NCBI GenBank assembly: GCA_019637635.1 | Contig: JAHBVI010000060.1 | Coordinates: forward strand, 1-39,479 | DNA: 39,479 nucleotides | Direction: 5' to 3' | Source: Anaerolineae bacterium | GTDB taxonomy: Bacteria; Chloroflexota; Anaerolineae; Promineifilales; Promineifilaceae | Part shown: positions 15,139-23,317 of the stretch, one piece after another | Position numbering within the stretch: the stretch's first letter is position 1 | Layout: each line of letters opens with the position of its first letter | Position numbers and translations under genes: made by a program | Notes under the pieces: model-generated | What the model saw: the letters and a program-made list of their open reading frames with translations, nothing else | What the model was told of the DNA's origin: nothing | Database searches by the model: none

Positions 15139-17577
15139 GCCATCTTCAATGCTCAACGTATAATCCACCGTCGCCGTATCGTCTTCGGCCAGCACCTCGA
15201 TGAGGATGACCGTGTCTTCGTCCAGTTCAATGCCCACAAAGCCGGTGATGGTGTCCGGGTCTGTTTCCACAATTTGTTGGCCGGAATCGGGGTCGAGGAT
15301 GCGCATGATGATGGCCTGCCCGGCGGTGTTGCTTTCCAGGAGCAGGTTCACCACGTCACCGGCGCTGAGGGTGACGGTGTACTGCACCCGGCTCTTGGGC
15401 AGGAGCGTGCCGCTGGCCTCGTCGCCCAGCGCCAGCGTGCCGCCGTCTAGCGTTTCGCCCAGCAGGAAACGCACGGCCGTGTCTAGCACCGGGTCGCCAT
15501 CTCCCAACACGGCGGCCTCATCCACCGGCACAAAAATATCCGGCACCACACCAATACCCTCGATGTGAATGTTGCCGTCCATATCTACGGCCCGGCCCTG
15601 CGTAAAGCGAAATGCCTCATCCTCTGGCATGGCGACTTCATCCACCGGGCCGCCCAACCCGGCGGTGGGCGTGTGGCCGATGATGGTGGCCCGGTTTTGC
15701 AGCGTCATGTCATAGCTGAAAAATTCGCAGGCGCTGGCGCAATCTGGCCCCACCAACACCACAATCTGGCCGTCATAGCGCAGGCTTTCGTCGGGCGGCA
15801 AGATGAATTTTTGCGGCTCCTCGCCCATGCGGAACTCGCCGCGATCCCGGTCATAACCGGCCGTATTGCCCAATTCCAGCGGCTCGGCAAAGAAATAGGC
15901 GGCCATCTGGTCGGCCAGGAAACCGCGCCCGCCGCCGTTGCGCCGCATGTCAATGATGATGGCCGGGGCCTCGGCCTCTTTGAAATCGCGGATCATGCGT
16001 TCCCACAACTGCGCCGTCAACACGTCGTTGTCAGAGAAGCTGTAAATAGCCACGTAGCCGATGCCCTCGTCCAGCAGTTCATACTCCACCGGCAGTTGCA
16101 GCCCATCGCCAAATTTGTTATCTACCCAGTAAAAGTAACTTTCCAGTTCGGAACTGGTGTTGAGTTCGGCCGTTTGCGGCGCGCCGCCGGAGTTTTGGTA
16201 GGTGACGGTAACAAAGCTGTTGCGCGGGAAACGGGTGGCAAAAAGCAGCTTGTCTTGTCGTTCGCTGTGGGCGGTGCTGTAGGGGCCAAAGTGGGAGACG
16301 GTCTGGCTGATGTGTTCGGTGATGGGCACGTCATTGATGGCGATGATCTCCGCACCCAGTTCAATGCCAGCCTGCGCCGCCGGGCCGTTGGTGGTGAGGA
16401 AGGTGACCAAAGCACGGCCGTCGCTCAACTCCTTAATCGCCAGCCCAATCCCACCTAAGACGGCGTCGCGGAAATCCTCTTGCACAAAGGGGCCAGAGAC
16501 GTGCCCATCGGGGATGCGCCAGGCAAAATCGCGCAGGGCGCGCCGGTAAGCCAGCGAGTCGCCAGCCGCTTCCGCCACCTTAAAACGGGGTTCAAACTCT
16601 GCCCGCAGCGCCTCCCAATCTATGTTTTTGTACTCGGTGAAGGCGTATTCGTTGATCAACTGGTCTACCAGGGCGTTAAAAGCGGCGGCATATCCCAGGT
16701 CAGAATAATCCACCAACGCCGCCCCCTCTGGTTCGACGAGGTCTACGCGGGGACGGCGGCTGCGGTCAAAGGTAAACGGGGCGGTGTCTAAATCCACCAG
16801 CGTATAACCGGCGGGCAGGATGATCATTTCCTCATCGCCGGTGAAGAGCAGGCCATCCGGCCCAAAATTTTGGGGGAAACTCTGCCCATCATCGGCGGCG
16901 TAAACCAGCAACTTGCCGCCGCTGATCTCCCGGTCGTGGGCCGGGTCGCGGCTAATTTTGGTGGAGGCATAGGCGGTAGACCAGCCGCCGCCGCCCAGGT
17001 CACGCTCTTCCAGGAAGGGGTCGCCAAAGGTGTTGGTCCAGTAGGCGATGGCAAAAATCTGCACCCCCTGTTCCTCTTCGTCGTCAAAGTCCACGTCCCG
17101 CCAGGCGCCCTGCGGTTCGATGGGCAGAGCGATGGAGTAAGAAAAGGGGGAGGTGTAAAAGTCGGAGGTGATTTGCCCCAATGTTTGCGACTCCACCGGA
17201 AAGATGTAGTTTTTGTCCCGATCCACAAAACCGGCCTGGTCTTCCAAAATAACTACTGGCGCGGCTACACCCAGGGTGAAGAAGGGGTTGGTGTAGGTGA
17301 CGAGGCCGGTGATGGCCACGGGGCCGCCTGCGTCGTCCCCCATAATCGGTGAGCCGTTATCGGTAATCGGTGATTCGACCGCGGTGGTGGGTTCGGGTGT
17401 GGGAGATACGGCCATAGCTGTTGGCGCTTCTGTGGGTACGGCCGTAGATGCTGTGGTGCTGGTGGGGGGTACGGCCGTTGGCGATGGGGCTGGCGTGGGT
17501 GTTGCTTCCGGTTCTGTACACGCCGCCGCCAACAGTAAAACAATGAGGCAAAGAATGAAGATTTGTTTTAAGTTCAT
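15133..17577 (-). CDS. S41-family (C-terminal processing-like) peptidase lipoprotein
   Basis: This is a large secreted lipoprotein of 814 residues, with lipobox LAAAC (Cys20) and a Pro/Thr/Ala linker. It then has an N-terminal domain, a PDZ-like segment (IGLAIKELSDGRALVTFL to AQAGIELGAEIIAINDVPI, about 385-425), and the S41 core with RNGGGRGF and GPDCASACEFF, where Ser615 matches the catalytic Ser of Prc/CtpA. The Lys of the Ser-Lys dyad (GxxTFGKG) is not found in GHTPTAGLGG, so the catalytic set differs from tail-specific proteases. The C-terminus resembles a pre-peptidase beta domain. Its linker (ESPITDNGSPI) is encoded by heptamer repeats. Confidence 0.85.
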   Translation of the reverse strand: MNLKQIFILCLIVLLLAAACTEPEATPTPAPSPTAVPPTSTTASTAVPTEAPTAMAVSPTPEPTTAVESPITDNGSPIMGDDAGGPVAITGLVTYTNPFFTLGVAAPVVILEDQAGFVDRDKNYIFPVESQTLGQITSDFYTSPFSYSIALPIEPQGAWRDVDFDDEEEQGVQIFAIAYWTNTFGDPFLEERDLGGGGWSTAYASTKISRDPAHDREISGGKLLVYAADDGQSFPQNFGPDGLLFTGDEEMIILPAGYTLVDLDTAPFTFDRSRRPRVDLVEPEGAALVDYSDLGYAAAFNALVDQLINEYAFTEYKNIDWEALRAEFEPRFKVAEAAGDSLAYRRALRDFAWRIPDGHVSGPFVQEDFRDAVLGGIGLAIKELSDGRALVTFLTTNGPAAQAGIELGAEIIAINDVPITEHISQTVSHFGPYSTAHSERQDKLLFATRFPRNSFVTVTYQNSGGAPQTAELNTSSELESYFYWVDNKFGDGLQLPVEYELLDEGIGYVAIYSFSDNDVLTAQLWERMIRDFKEAEAPAIIIDMRRNGGGRGFLADQMAAYFFAEPLELGNTAGYDRDRGEFRMGEEPQKFILPPDESLRYDGQIVVLVGPDCASACEFFSYDMTLQNRATIIGHTPTAGLGGPVDEVAMPEDEAFRFTQGRAVDMDGNIHIEGIGVVPDIFVPVDEAAVLGDGDPVLDTAVRFLLGETLDGGTLALGDEASGTLLPKSRVQYTVTLSAGDVVNLLLESNTAGQAIIMRILDPDSGQQIVETDPDTITGFVGIELDEDTVILIEVLAEDDTATVDYTLSIEDGG
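17344..17374. repeat. GTAATCG-type heptamers inside the S41 linker
   Basis: Units GGTGAGC, CGTTATC, GGTAATC and GGTGATT match the intergenic array class but lie in frame in the low-complexity linker of the S41 lipoprotein, encoding about ESPITDNGSP. Confidence 0.7.
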
Positions 17578-17588
17578 TTCGTCTTGTA

Positions 17589-17622
17589 GTTCGTAGTAGG
17601 CGATTTATCGCCCACTACGAAC
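17589..17622. repeat. Hairpin between baeRF3 gene and S41 gene
   Basis: Arms 17589-17604 and 17607-17622 pair at 15 of 16 positions around a 2-nt loop. The sequence GTTCGTAGT.GGCGAT is unrelated to the heptamer arrays. It lies upstream of the S41 start and downstream of the baeRF3 stop. Confidence 0.8.
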
Positions 17623-17632
17623 GTGGGAATGT

Positions 17633-18718
17633 TTAATAGCGCAGGATGAGGGCGATGCGTTGGTGGTCGGCCAACTGGCCGTTGTCCACAAAAACCACCC
17701 GTCCCTGCATATTCAGCACCGTTTCGATGATGTCGTCTACGGCGTCGTCCATCACGTCCGGCGCAGTGGGGTCGTCGGCCGGGGACAAGATCAGCCCCGT
17801 CTCGTCCACCCGCGCCGGGTAGTGGAAATCTTCCTCCACCAGCAGCAAACGGCCGCGCCCTTCTTGCGCCAGCCGCCACACCTGGCCCGGCGTAGAGACA
17901 AATTTACGTTCGCCCACCGCCTTGTCCAATTCGACCAACACCTGCTGCCGCTGTACAGCCAGATTCTCTTTCACCAGCGGCCAGACCAGCTTGCCCAGTT
18001 CATGGGCCGACGTTTTGTCGTGATTGCCGTTTAGGGTGGTGATGATGGCCTCCTGATGGGCGGTCACTTCGTTGAAAAAGGACAGGTAGCGATCTACCCC
18101 CACCACCGCCAGCGGCAGCGGGTCGTCGGCCAGAAACGGTTTGAGGGCGTTATCCACCTGGCGGAAAAACTGGCGGTGGCGCTCATCCCGGTGCGCGGAG
18201 ATATTCACGCCAAAACCACCCGGCAGTGGTTCCGCGCCGCCAGGCCCTTCATGGGTCATGGGGAAGCCTTCGGTGTCAATTTCCACCAGGTCCGCTTTTG
18301 TGCCTTCAAACAGGCGGGTGGGCTGTTCGCTGAGCGCCAGCACCCAGTAGCGGGCGGTGCGGTTCAGGGCAAAAACCAGGTCGCGGGTAAGGAACGATTC
18401 GTCAATGACCACCCGTTCGGGCAGGGTGAACGGCAGATTAAAGATGCGGCCAAAATCCCGGTTGGCAAAAATCGCCAGCCCATCCAGGGTGCGGGGGTGA
18501 TCCACGCTTTTGGCTAACTGTTCCAGCCGGGCCAACAAAGGGTCGGCCTCGCGTTTGCTGAACTCTTGCAGCAGTCGGTTACCGGCCTCCAGCACCAGAT
18601 TTTTCAGCCGGATGGGGTCCTGACGGTTATCCGGCGAAGTGCGATGGGTGGGCATGGTGATGGTGATGGCCGGGTAGCCCCGCACCTGTTGTAGTAATTG
18701 CACGTCATGGCGGTTCAT
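17633..18718 (-). CDS. baeRF3-type (archaeo-eukaryotic release factor-like) protein, possible ribosome hibernation factor
   Basis: The 361-residue protein starts MNRHDVQLLQQVRGYPAITI and has the organisation of the bacterial aeRF1-like family 3: an N-terminal domain with ITMPTH, a middle domain with LAVVGVDRYLSFF, and a C-terminal eRF1-domain-3-like part (GRLLLVEEDFHYPAR, then DDIIETVLNMQGRVVFVD). Relatives of this family include Balon, a ribosome-associated hibernation factor from Psychrobacter. Role in hibernation or rescue is inferred from that relationship. It is flanked by hairpins and appears to be a single-gene unit. Confidence 0.8.
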   Translation of the reverse strand: MNRHDVQLLQQVRGYPAITITMPTHRTSPDNRQDPIRLKNLVLEAGNRLLQEFSKREADPLLARLEQLAKSVDHPRTLDGLAIFANRDFGRIFNLPFTLPERVVIDESFLTRDLVFALNRTARYWVLALSEQPTRLFEGTKADLVEIDTEGFPMTHEGPGGAEPLPGGFGVNISAHRDERHRQFFRQVDNALKPFLADDPLPLAVVGVDRYLSFFNEVTAHQEAIITTLNGNHDKTSAHELGKLVWPLVKENLAVQRQQVLVELDKAVGERKFVSTPGQVWRLAQEGRGRLLLVEEDFHYPARVDETGLILSPADDPTAPDVMDDAVDDIIETVLNMQGRVVFVDNGQLADHQRIALILRY

Positions 18719-18741
18719 AGTTTTCTCCTTTTTTGGTCGTA

Positions 18742-18762
18742 GGACGATTTTGAAAATCGTCC
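18742..18762. repeat. 10-bp hairpin upstream of the baeRF3 gene
   Basis: GGACGATTTT (18742-18751) and its exact complement (18753-18762) surround a single G. It lies 23 bp upstream of the baeRF3 start. Depending on orientation it could terminate upstream transcription, but no clear T-tract follows. Confidence 0.6.
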
Positions 18763-18821
18763 CACAATCGTCATGGCGTTTGGTTATCGCTTGTAGTGTT
18801 TCGGGAATTGTACCTCAGATC

Positions 18822-18891
18822 GGTAATCGGTTTACGGATAACGATTTACGGATACCAGATTACGGATTACCGCTTATGGATAACCGGTAAT
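18822..18891. repeat. Ten-unit heptamer array overlapping the end of the M6-like gene
   Basis: Ten consecutive 7-bp units can be read from GGTAATC (18822) to CGGTAAT (18891), including GGTTTAC, GGATAAC, GATTTAC, GGATACC, AGATTAC and GGATTAC. The minus-strand M6-like gene ends inside it: residues RLSISGNP and the TAA stop are array sequence. Confidence 0.85.
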
Positions 18892-20962
18892 ACGCCGGCA
18901 GCAGCGTCATCGGGGCGGTGGCGGCGACGATGAGGATGCTGTCTTGGGCGCTGTTGGGGGGGATGATCACGGCCGTGTTATCCCCCATCACCTCAATTTC
19001 CTGCACCACCGGCCCGGTCGCACCAAAGGTGATGAAGAGCAAATGCCAGGTTTGGGGCACGTAGCCGGTGGCGCGTACAAACCCTTCGGCCGTCCAGCCG
19101 GTGTCTGATTCGGCGTCATCCCCATAGCCAATTTCGGGGATGGCGATGTTGTCCAGCGCCAGACCGCCAAAGGTGAGGATGGGGTCGGTGACGTATTCAA
19201 AACGCAGCAGGATTTCCTGCGCAGCATAGGGCGTCAGGTCAATGGTTTCCGGCACCCAGCCATCGCTGGCGCCGGTGTAAAAGCGGTCGGTGAGGGCCGA
19301 TTCAGAGGGATCGTGGTCAACGACGTGGCCCTGCATTTGCGCCCCTGCCAACGGCTGCCAGGTCTGCCCGCCATCGGTGGAGGCGGAGACGTAGGCGAAA
19401 TCGTAGCCCACTTCGATGTCGTGGTAGAGGTCGTAGGTGAGGGTGGCCTGGGATACGGCCGTGAGGTCAAAAGCGCGCGTCAGCCGGGCGGTGCTGAAAT
19501 TGGCCCGGTTGGCCAGCCACATGTACCCGCCGGAAGCGGGCAGCACCGGCAGCAGCGGGACGTGATTGCTGCCGGTAAAGGTGATGCCGCTTTTTTGCCC
19601 TGCCGGAATGCGGTAATAGTCGGCAGCATACTGGTAAACGGTAGTTTCAGATGTGGGTAAAGCGTCTGGTCTGACGGTATGGACGCCAGGCGCCAGGGCA
19701 TACTTCTCCGGCGCGCCCGGTGCGCTGTGGATGGCTAACGCCGCCAGCCAATCCAGCCACAAGGCCATCCCAGTCTCAAAATCCAGGTTATGCGTTTGCG
19801 CCAGATCATCCAGCGCCGTGAAAGCAGGTTCGGGATGGTTGGCAAATTCGCGGTACAAATCCACCCCCATCCGGTTAAAGATGTAGCGGTTGAGCAGATA
19901 GCCCTGACCGTAATAAGGAATGGTGTTGCCGTCAGTCCACCGATTGAGCTGCTGGTCAGGGTTTTGCAGGAACATGTTGGCGCGGGCCACGCCATCGCCG
20001 GGGTAGCCGACCAGCTCTTCGGCCAGCATAGCCGACCCTTCCACGGCCCAATCCCAATCATTATTGTCGTAATTGGCTTCGATCATGTGGCGGAATTCGT
20101 GCGCCAGCGTGTCCAGATAACCGGGATAACCAAAACCACGGCCGTTCATCACAAACATCTCCCGCGCATTAGAGGTAGGGTCTACGCTGTGCGGGATCAG
20201 GTCATGGGAACTGAAATACCCGGCCAGGTAACAAAAGTCCAGTTCGGTAGGGCCAACGTCACACAAATTAACCGGTGAGGCGTTAACGATATGGATGCGC
20301 GGGTCGCCGTCTACGCCGGGGCTGTCTTCGGTGTCAAAAAAGAGATGGCTGCGCCGGTAAATCTCGTCAAAACCGGCGCCCGTTGCCGCCAGCGTGTTTT
20401 GGCCCGGTGCGGCCAGGCCGGGGGTGGTGTCAAACCAAAAATAAGCATGATCGCTGACGTGCATGAGCACAAATTCGGCGGTGGTATTGGTATTGGTGTC
20501 AGTATTGTTGATAGTGAGCATTTGCCGGGTACCCATCGGCAGCGGCTCGCTGACGAGGGCGACGGCTTCGGTGGGCGGCGTGGCGCCTTTGTAGGCTACC
20601 AGCAAGGCCACATCGTCCCGATCAGGGGGGTAATTGTTCTCCAGCAGTTCGGCCGTCTGCCGTTCGGCGTCGGCAACGGGGGCGCGGCTCAGATTGGGAT
20701 AGGGGGTGAGGGCGGTAAGCGGGTGTCGGGTGTCGGGTGTCGGTAATTCATCTTCCGACGTCGGAAGTCCGACTTCGGCCGTCGGACTTCCGGCTTCGGC
20801 CATCGGACTTCCGGCTTCGGCCGTCGGCAAATTGACTGTTGACAATTGCCCATTGCCCATTGACGTGGGCACGGCCGTTGGCGTTACCCCCTTTTCGCCG
20901 GTGCAGGCCGCTAAGAACAAGAGGAGGAGTACGGCCGTGAACAACCGCATTTTCTGAGACAT
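18860..20962 (-). CDS. M6/immune-inhibitor-A-like metalloprotease lipoprotein
   Basis: The start at ATG 20962 (AAGGAAC about 9 nt upstream) gives a 700-residue protein that begins with a lipoprotein signal, lipobox LAAC (Cys20). An N-terminal linker follows with 7-residue repeats (SPTAEAG, SPMAEAG), then a protease domain with HEFRH and downstream AVEGSAMLAEEL, which fits a gluzincin-like HExxH...E zinc site. The C-terminal part resembles the MAM-like beta-sandwich of immune inhibitor A proteins (LALDNIAIPEIGYGDDAE). The substrate is unknown. Part of the linker is encoded by GGCAATG/TCAATTG repeats and the extreme C-terminus by the heptamer array, so both ends appear shaped by repeats. Confidence 0.83.
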   Translation of the reverse strand: MSQKMRLFTAVLLLLFLAACTGEKGVTPTAVPTSMGNGQLSTVNLPTAEAGSPMAEAGSPTAEVGLPTSEDELPTPDTRHPLTALTPYPNLSRAPVADAERQTAELLENNYPPDRDDVALLVAYKGATPPTEAVALVSEPLPMGTRQMLTINNTDTNTNTTAEFVLMHVSDHAYFWFDTTPGLAAPGQNTLAATGAGFDEIYRRSHLFFDTEDSPGVDGDPRIHIVNASPVNLCDVGPTELDFCYLAGYFSSHDLIPHSVDPTSNAREMFVMNGRGFGYPGYLDTLAHEFRHMIEANYDNNDWDWAVEGSAMLAEELVGYPGDGVARANMFLQNPDQQLNRWTDGNTIPYYGQGYLLNRYIFNRMGVDLYREFANHPEPAFTALDDLAQTHNLDFETGMALWLDWLAALAIHSAPGAPEKYALAPGVHTVRPDALPTSETTVYQYAADYYRIPAGQKSGITFTGSNHVPLLPVLPASGGYMWLANRANFSTARLTRAFDLTAVSQATLTYDLYHDIEVGYDFAYVSASTDGGQTWQPLAGAQMQGHVVDHDPSESALTDRFYTGASDGWVPETIDLTPYAAQEILLRFEYVTDPILTFGGLALDNIAIPEIGYGDDAESDTGWTAEGFVRATGYVPQTWHLLFITFGATGPVVQEIEVMGDNTAVIIPPNSAQDSILIVAATAPMTLLPAYYRLSISGNP

Positions 20963-21215
20963 AAGCGTTCCTTGATCAGGTAAAAATCCGCGAAGAGCGC
21001 GAAGAAACGCGAAAACCATCTTGGCGCCTCTGCGTCTCGGCGTTCAATAAAAACGTGAGGGGAGATTATAAAGAGGGAACCGGTGACTGTCACCGCCGGA
21101 CGAGAGCCTCCGGGGGCATTCTAACAAGCCCTTATATTTTCCCCTTCCCCATGACACAACGAGCGCACTCCTGGTAACGGCCTGGCAATTGTGTATTTCC
21201 CGGCAAAAGTACCCA
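20963..21215. other. Intergenic region with 9-bp repeats and a short palindrome
   Basis: No gene is evident. It holds CGCGAAGAG/CGCGAAGAA/ACGCGAAAA (about 20988-21016), a 9-10-bp-unit repeat different from the heptamers, and the palindrome GGTGACTGTCACC (about 21080-21092) within a GC-rich stretch that may form a hairpin. Confidence 0.5.
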
Positions 21216-21244
21216 TTGCATACCCCATTCGGGCAACATATCAT
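21216..21244 (+). promoter_or_regulatory. Predicted promoter for the DUF2330 gene
   Basis: TTGCAT (21216-21221) and TATCAT (21239-21244) are 17 nt apart. Transcription would start near 21,251, giving a 65-nt leader with a strong AGGAGG before the ATG. Confidence 0.5.
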
Positions 21245-21315
21245 ACCGGGGTTGAGAATCTTGGCTGGCGGCCGATCATCCCGGCCCGATAGCCCACAAC
21301 CCGAGGAGGCAACTG

Positions 21316-22548
21316 ATGAACAGAAAGAAGTGGATTCAATTGGGGACATTGTTGATGGCCCCCCTGGTCATTGTCTTGCTGACGCGCCCGGCGTTTGCCT
21401 GCGGCGGGCTGTTTTGCCGGAACAACCCCGTAGACCAGAACGCGGAACGTATCATTTTTACCGACAATGGCGATGGCACGGTGACGGCTATTGTGCAAAT
21501 TCAGTACACTGGTTTTGACGAGGATTTTAGCTGGATTTTGCCCCTGCCGGAGCCAATTGGGAATGAGGATATTGCTGTGCCGGAAACGGCCGTGACCGCC
21601 TTCACCGAATTGGAACTGGCTACCAACCCCGTCTTCATCCCCCCGCCCACACCGCAATGCGCCCAGCGGATGTTATCGGTAGACATGGCCGAAGGCGCTG
21701 TACCGGCCGGTGTGAATGTTTATGCTGAAGGTGAAGTGGGGCCATACGGGTTTGTGGTGGTCGGCTCGGAGAACCCGGATGAGTTGACAAACTGGCTCAT
21801 TGACAATGGTTACCGCGTCACGCCAGAAATGGAGCCGTTGATTGACGTTTACGTGGAAGAGGGTTTTGTTTTCCTGGCCATGCGGTTGGCCCCGGAGTTT
21901 GGCGTACAAGACATTGCCCCCATCGCCATCACTTACCCATCAGAAGCGCCTATGATTCCGCTGCGGCTCACGGCCGTAGCCGCCAACCCGGACATGGCCG
22001 TCATCACCTGGTTCTTCGCCGACAAACAGGCTGTGCCCGCCAACTACGGTCACTTTGAAATCGCCGACCGGGAGATCACCTTTTTTACCTTTGGCGGCAC
22101 CAATTACCGGCAGCTCATGGGCGAAAAAGCGAACCAGATGAACGGGCAGGCATTCATCACCGAATACGCCGCCCCCACCAGCGAAACAGATTTTGTAGAC
22201 CCGTTGTTGCAGGAATTGAACGGCCGTCACAAATACCTCACCCGTCTTAACACCGTCATCTCCCCCGAAGAGATGACCGTTGACCCCGTTTTCAAATTTG
22301 AAGACCGCGCCAACGTCTTCAACATTCACGACCTGTCCACCAGCCAGGGACAGTACGATTGCGAACGGGACGGCAGCGGCGGCATTTTCTCCACCGTGTT
22401 TGGGGATAATCAACCGGCCAGCACCGGTGGCAGCAGCAGCTTTGGCGGGCGCAGCTTTTTGGGCGGCCTGTTGGTTGGTCTCTGCTGTTTGGGTTTGTTA
22501 GGACTGGTCATCGGCGGCGCCTTCTGGCTCGGCCGCCGCTCGCGGTAA
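21316..22548 (+). CDS. DUF2330 family membrane-anchored protein
   Basis: The 410-residue protein has an N-terminal signal peptide ending at ...RPAFA, then CGGLFCRNNPVDQNAERIIF, the hallmark start of the DUF2330 family. A FSWILPLPEPIGNED segment follows and two C-terminal parts end in a Ser/Gly-rich hinge and one transmembrane helix (LLVGLCCLGLLGLVIGGAFWL) with a basic tail RRSR. It is therefore a surface protein anchored by its C-terminus, sorting-like in layout but without LPXTG. The biochemical role of the family is unknown. AGGAGG lies about 8 nt before the ATG. Confidence 0.88.
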   Translation: MNRKKWIQLGTLLMAPLVIVLLTRPAFACGGLFCRNNPVDQNAERIIFTDNGDGTVTAIVQIQYTGFDEDFSWILPLPEPIGNEDIAVPETAVTAFTELELATNPVFIPPPTPQCAQRMLSVDMAEGAVPAGVNVYAEGEVGPYGFVVVGSENPDELTNWLIDNGYRVTPEMEPLIDVYVEEGFVFLAMRLAPEFGVQDIAPIAITYPSEAPMIPLRLTAVAANPDMAVITWFFADKQAVPANYGHFEIADREITFFTFGGTNYRQLMGEKANQMNGQAFITEYAAPTSETDFVDPLLQELNGRHKYLTRLNTVISPEEMTVDPVFKFEDRANVFNIHDLSTSQGQYDCERDGSGGIFSTVFGDNQPASTGGSSSFGGRSFLGGLLVGLCCLGLLGLVIGGAFWLGRRSR

Positions 22549-22645
22549 AAACTTTCTGCCCGTAATCGGTCAAGCCAAAAGTACAGATTTCTGATATGCT
22601 CTAAGGGCTTAACTTTGAAATCCGTCAGCTATAGAGATAGATCGT

Positions 22646-22972
22646 GTGGATATAGAAACCGTCCGACAGCGTTTACAGGCAGGGAACTATCTGATAAAAA
22701 GTCATGCTGTTCAACACGCCCTCAAAGAAGGCTTTGAACGCAAACACATGGTCGAAGCCATTCTGAATGGACAGGTTATCGAAGATTACCCGGACGATCA
22801 GCGTATGCTTATCTGTGGCCGGACAAAATTAATCGAGCGAATTGCGATCTATCTTCACATAGTTTGTGAATATGCTGATCCGGTATTTATCGAAATAGTC
22901 ACTGCTTACATTCCTGACGAGCGTCTGTGGGAAAGTCCGCCTTCCAGGCGACGCAAACGTTTGAAGAGGTGA
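22646..22972 (+). CDS. DUF4258 domain protein, probable toxin of a toxin-antitoxin pair
   Basis: The 108-residue basic protein starts with GTG. The segment LIKSHAVQHALKEGFERKHMVEAILNGQVIEDYPDDQRMLICG matches the DUF4258 domain, a small RelE-like fold often found next to YgiT-type zinc-finger genes. The C-terminus is Arg/Lys-rich (SRRRKRLKR). The next gene starts 3 nt after the stop and its Shine-Dalgarno overlaps this gene, so the two are coupled. Toxin activity is inferred from context. The pair has lower GC than its neighbours and no ACGGCCGT. Confidence 0.78.
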   Translation: MDIETVRQRLQAGNYLIKSHAVQHALKEGFERKHMVEAILNGQVIEDYPDDQRMLICGRTKLIERIAIYLHIVCEYADPVFIEIVTAYIPDERLWESPPSRRRKRLKR

Positions 22973-22975
22973 GAT

Positions 22976-23245
22976 ATGGCAACACACAAAAAAAATACCC
23001 CTGTATGTGGCGACCATCAGGTACAAAAAGAGTGGCGCAAAACAACCTTTGAATACAGCAACCAGGGGATTACTGTTCGTGTTCCTGGCATTTATGCCTG
23101 GGTTTGTCCCGTTGACGGCGAAGCGTCGTTTTTACCCGAAACAGTAGATGAATTGATTATGACTGTTCAAGAGCTTTATGAAACAGCACAACGCGCGAAA
23201 ACACGTCGTTCGGGCATCACCGAATATGTAGTTTCTGTTGGCTGA
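22976..23245 (+). CDS. YgiT-type zinc-finger protein, probable antitoxin
   Basis: The 89-residue protein carries PVCGDHQ near the N-terminus and a YAWVCPVDGEASF segment, matching the layout of YgiT/MqsA N-terminal zinc domains, although only one Cys per half is obvious so zinc binding may be incomplete. The helical C-terminus (VDELIMTVQELYETAQRAKTRR) resembles the linker of MqsA-like proteins but there is no clear helix-turn-helix. GAGGTGAG directly precedes the ATG. It is the partner of the DUF4258 gene. Confidence 0.72.
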   Translation: MATHKKNTPVCGDHQVQKEWRKTTFEYSNQGITVRVPGIYAWVCPVDGEASFLPETVDELIMTVQELYETAQRAKTRRSGITEYVVSVG

Positions 23246-23317
23246 TATGATTGCATCCATTGACAGATAATCATCGAAAACGCAGAGACATAGAGTGAGC
23301 CGATAAGATCAGGTTTC

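Noticed and set aside
21070..21120. GC-rich structured stretch with GGTGACTGTCACC as a possible riboswitch
   Set aside because: It is mainly a short palindrome; no known riboswitch core could be recognised and it lies upstream of the predicted promoter of the plus-strand gene.
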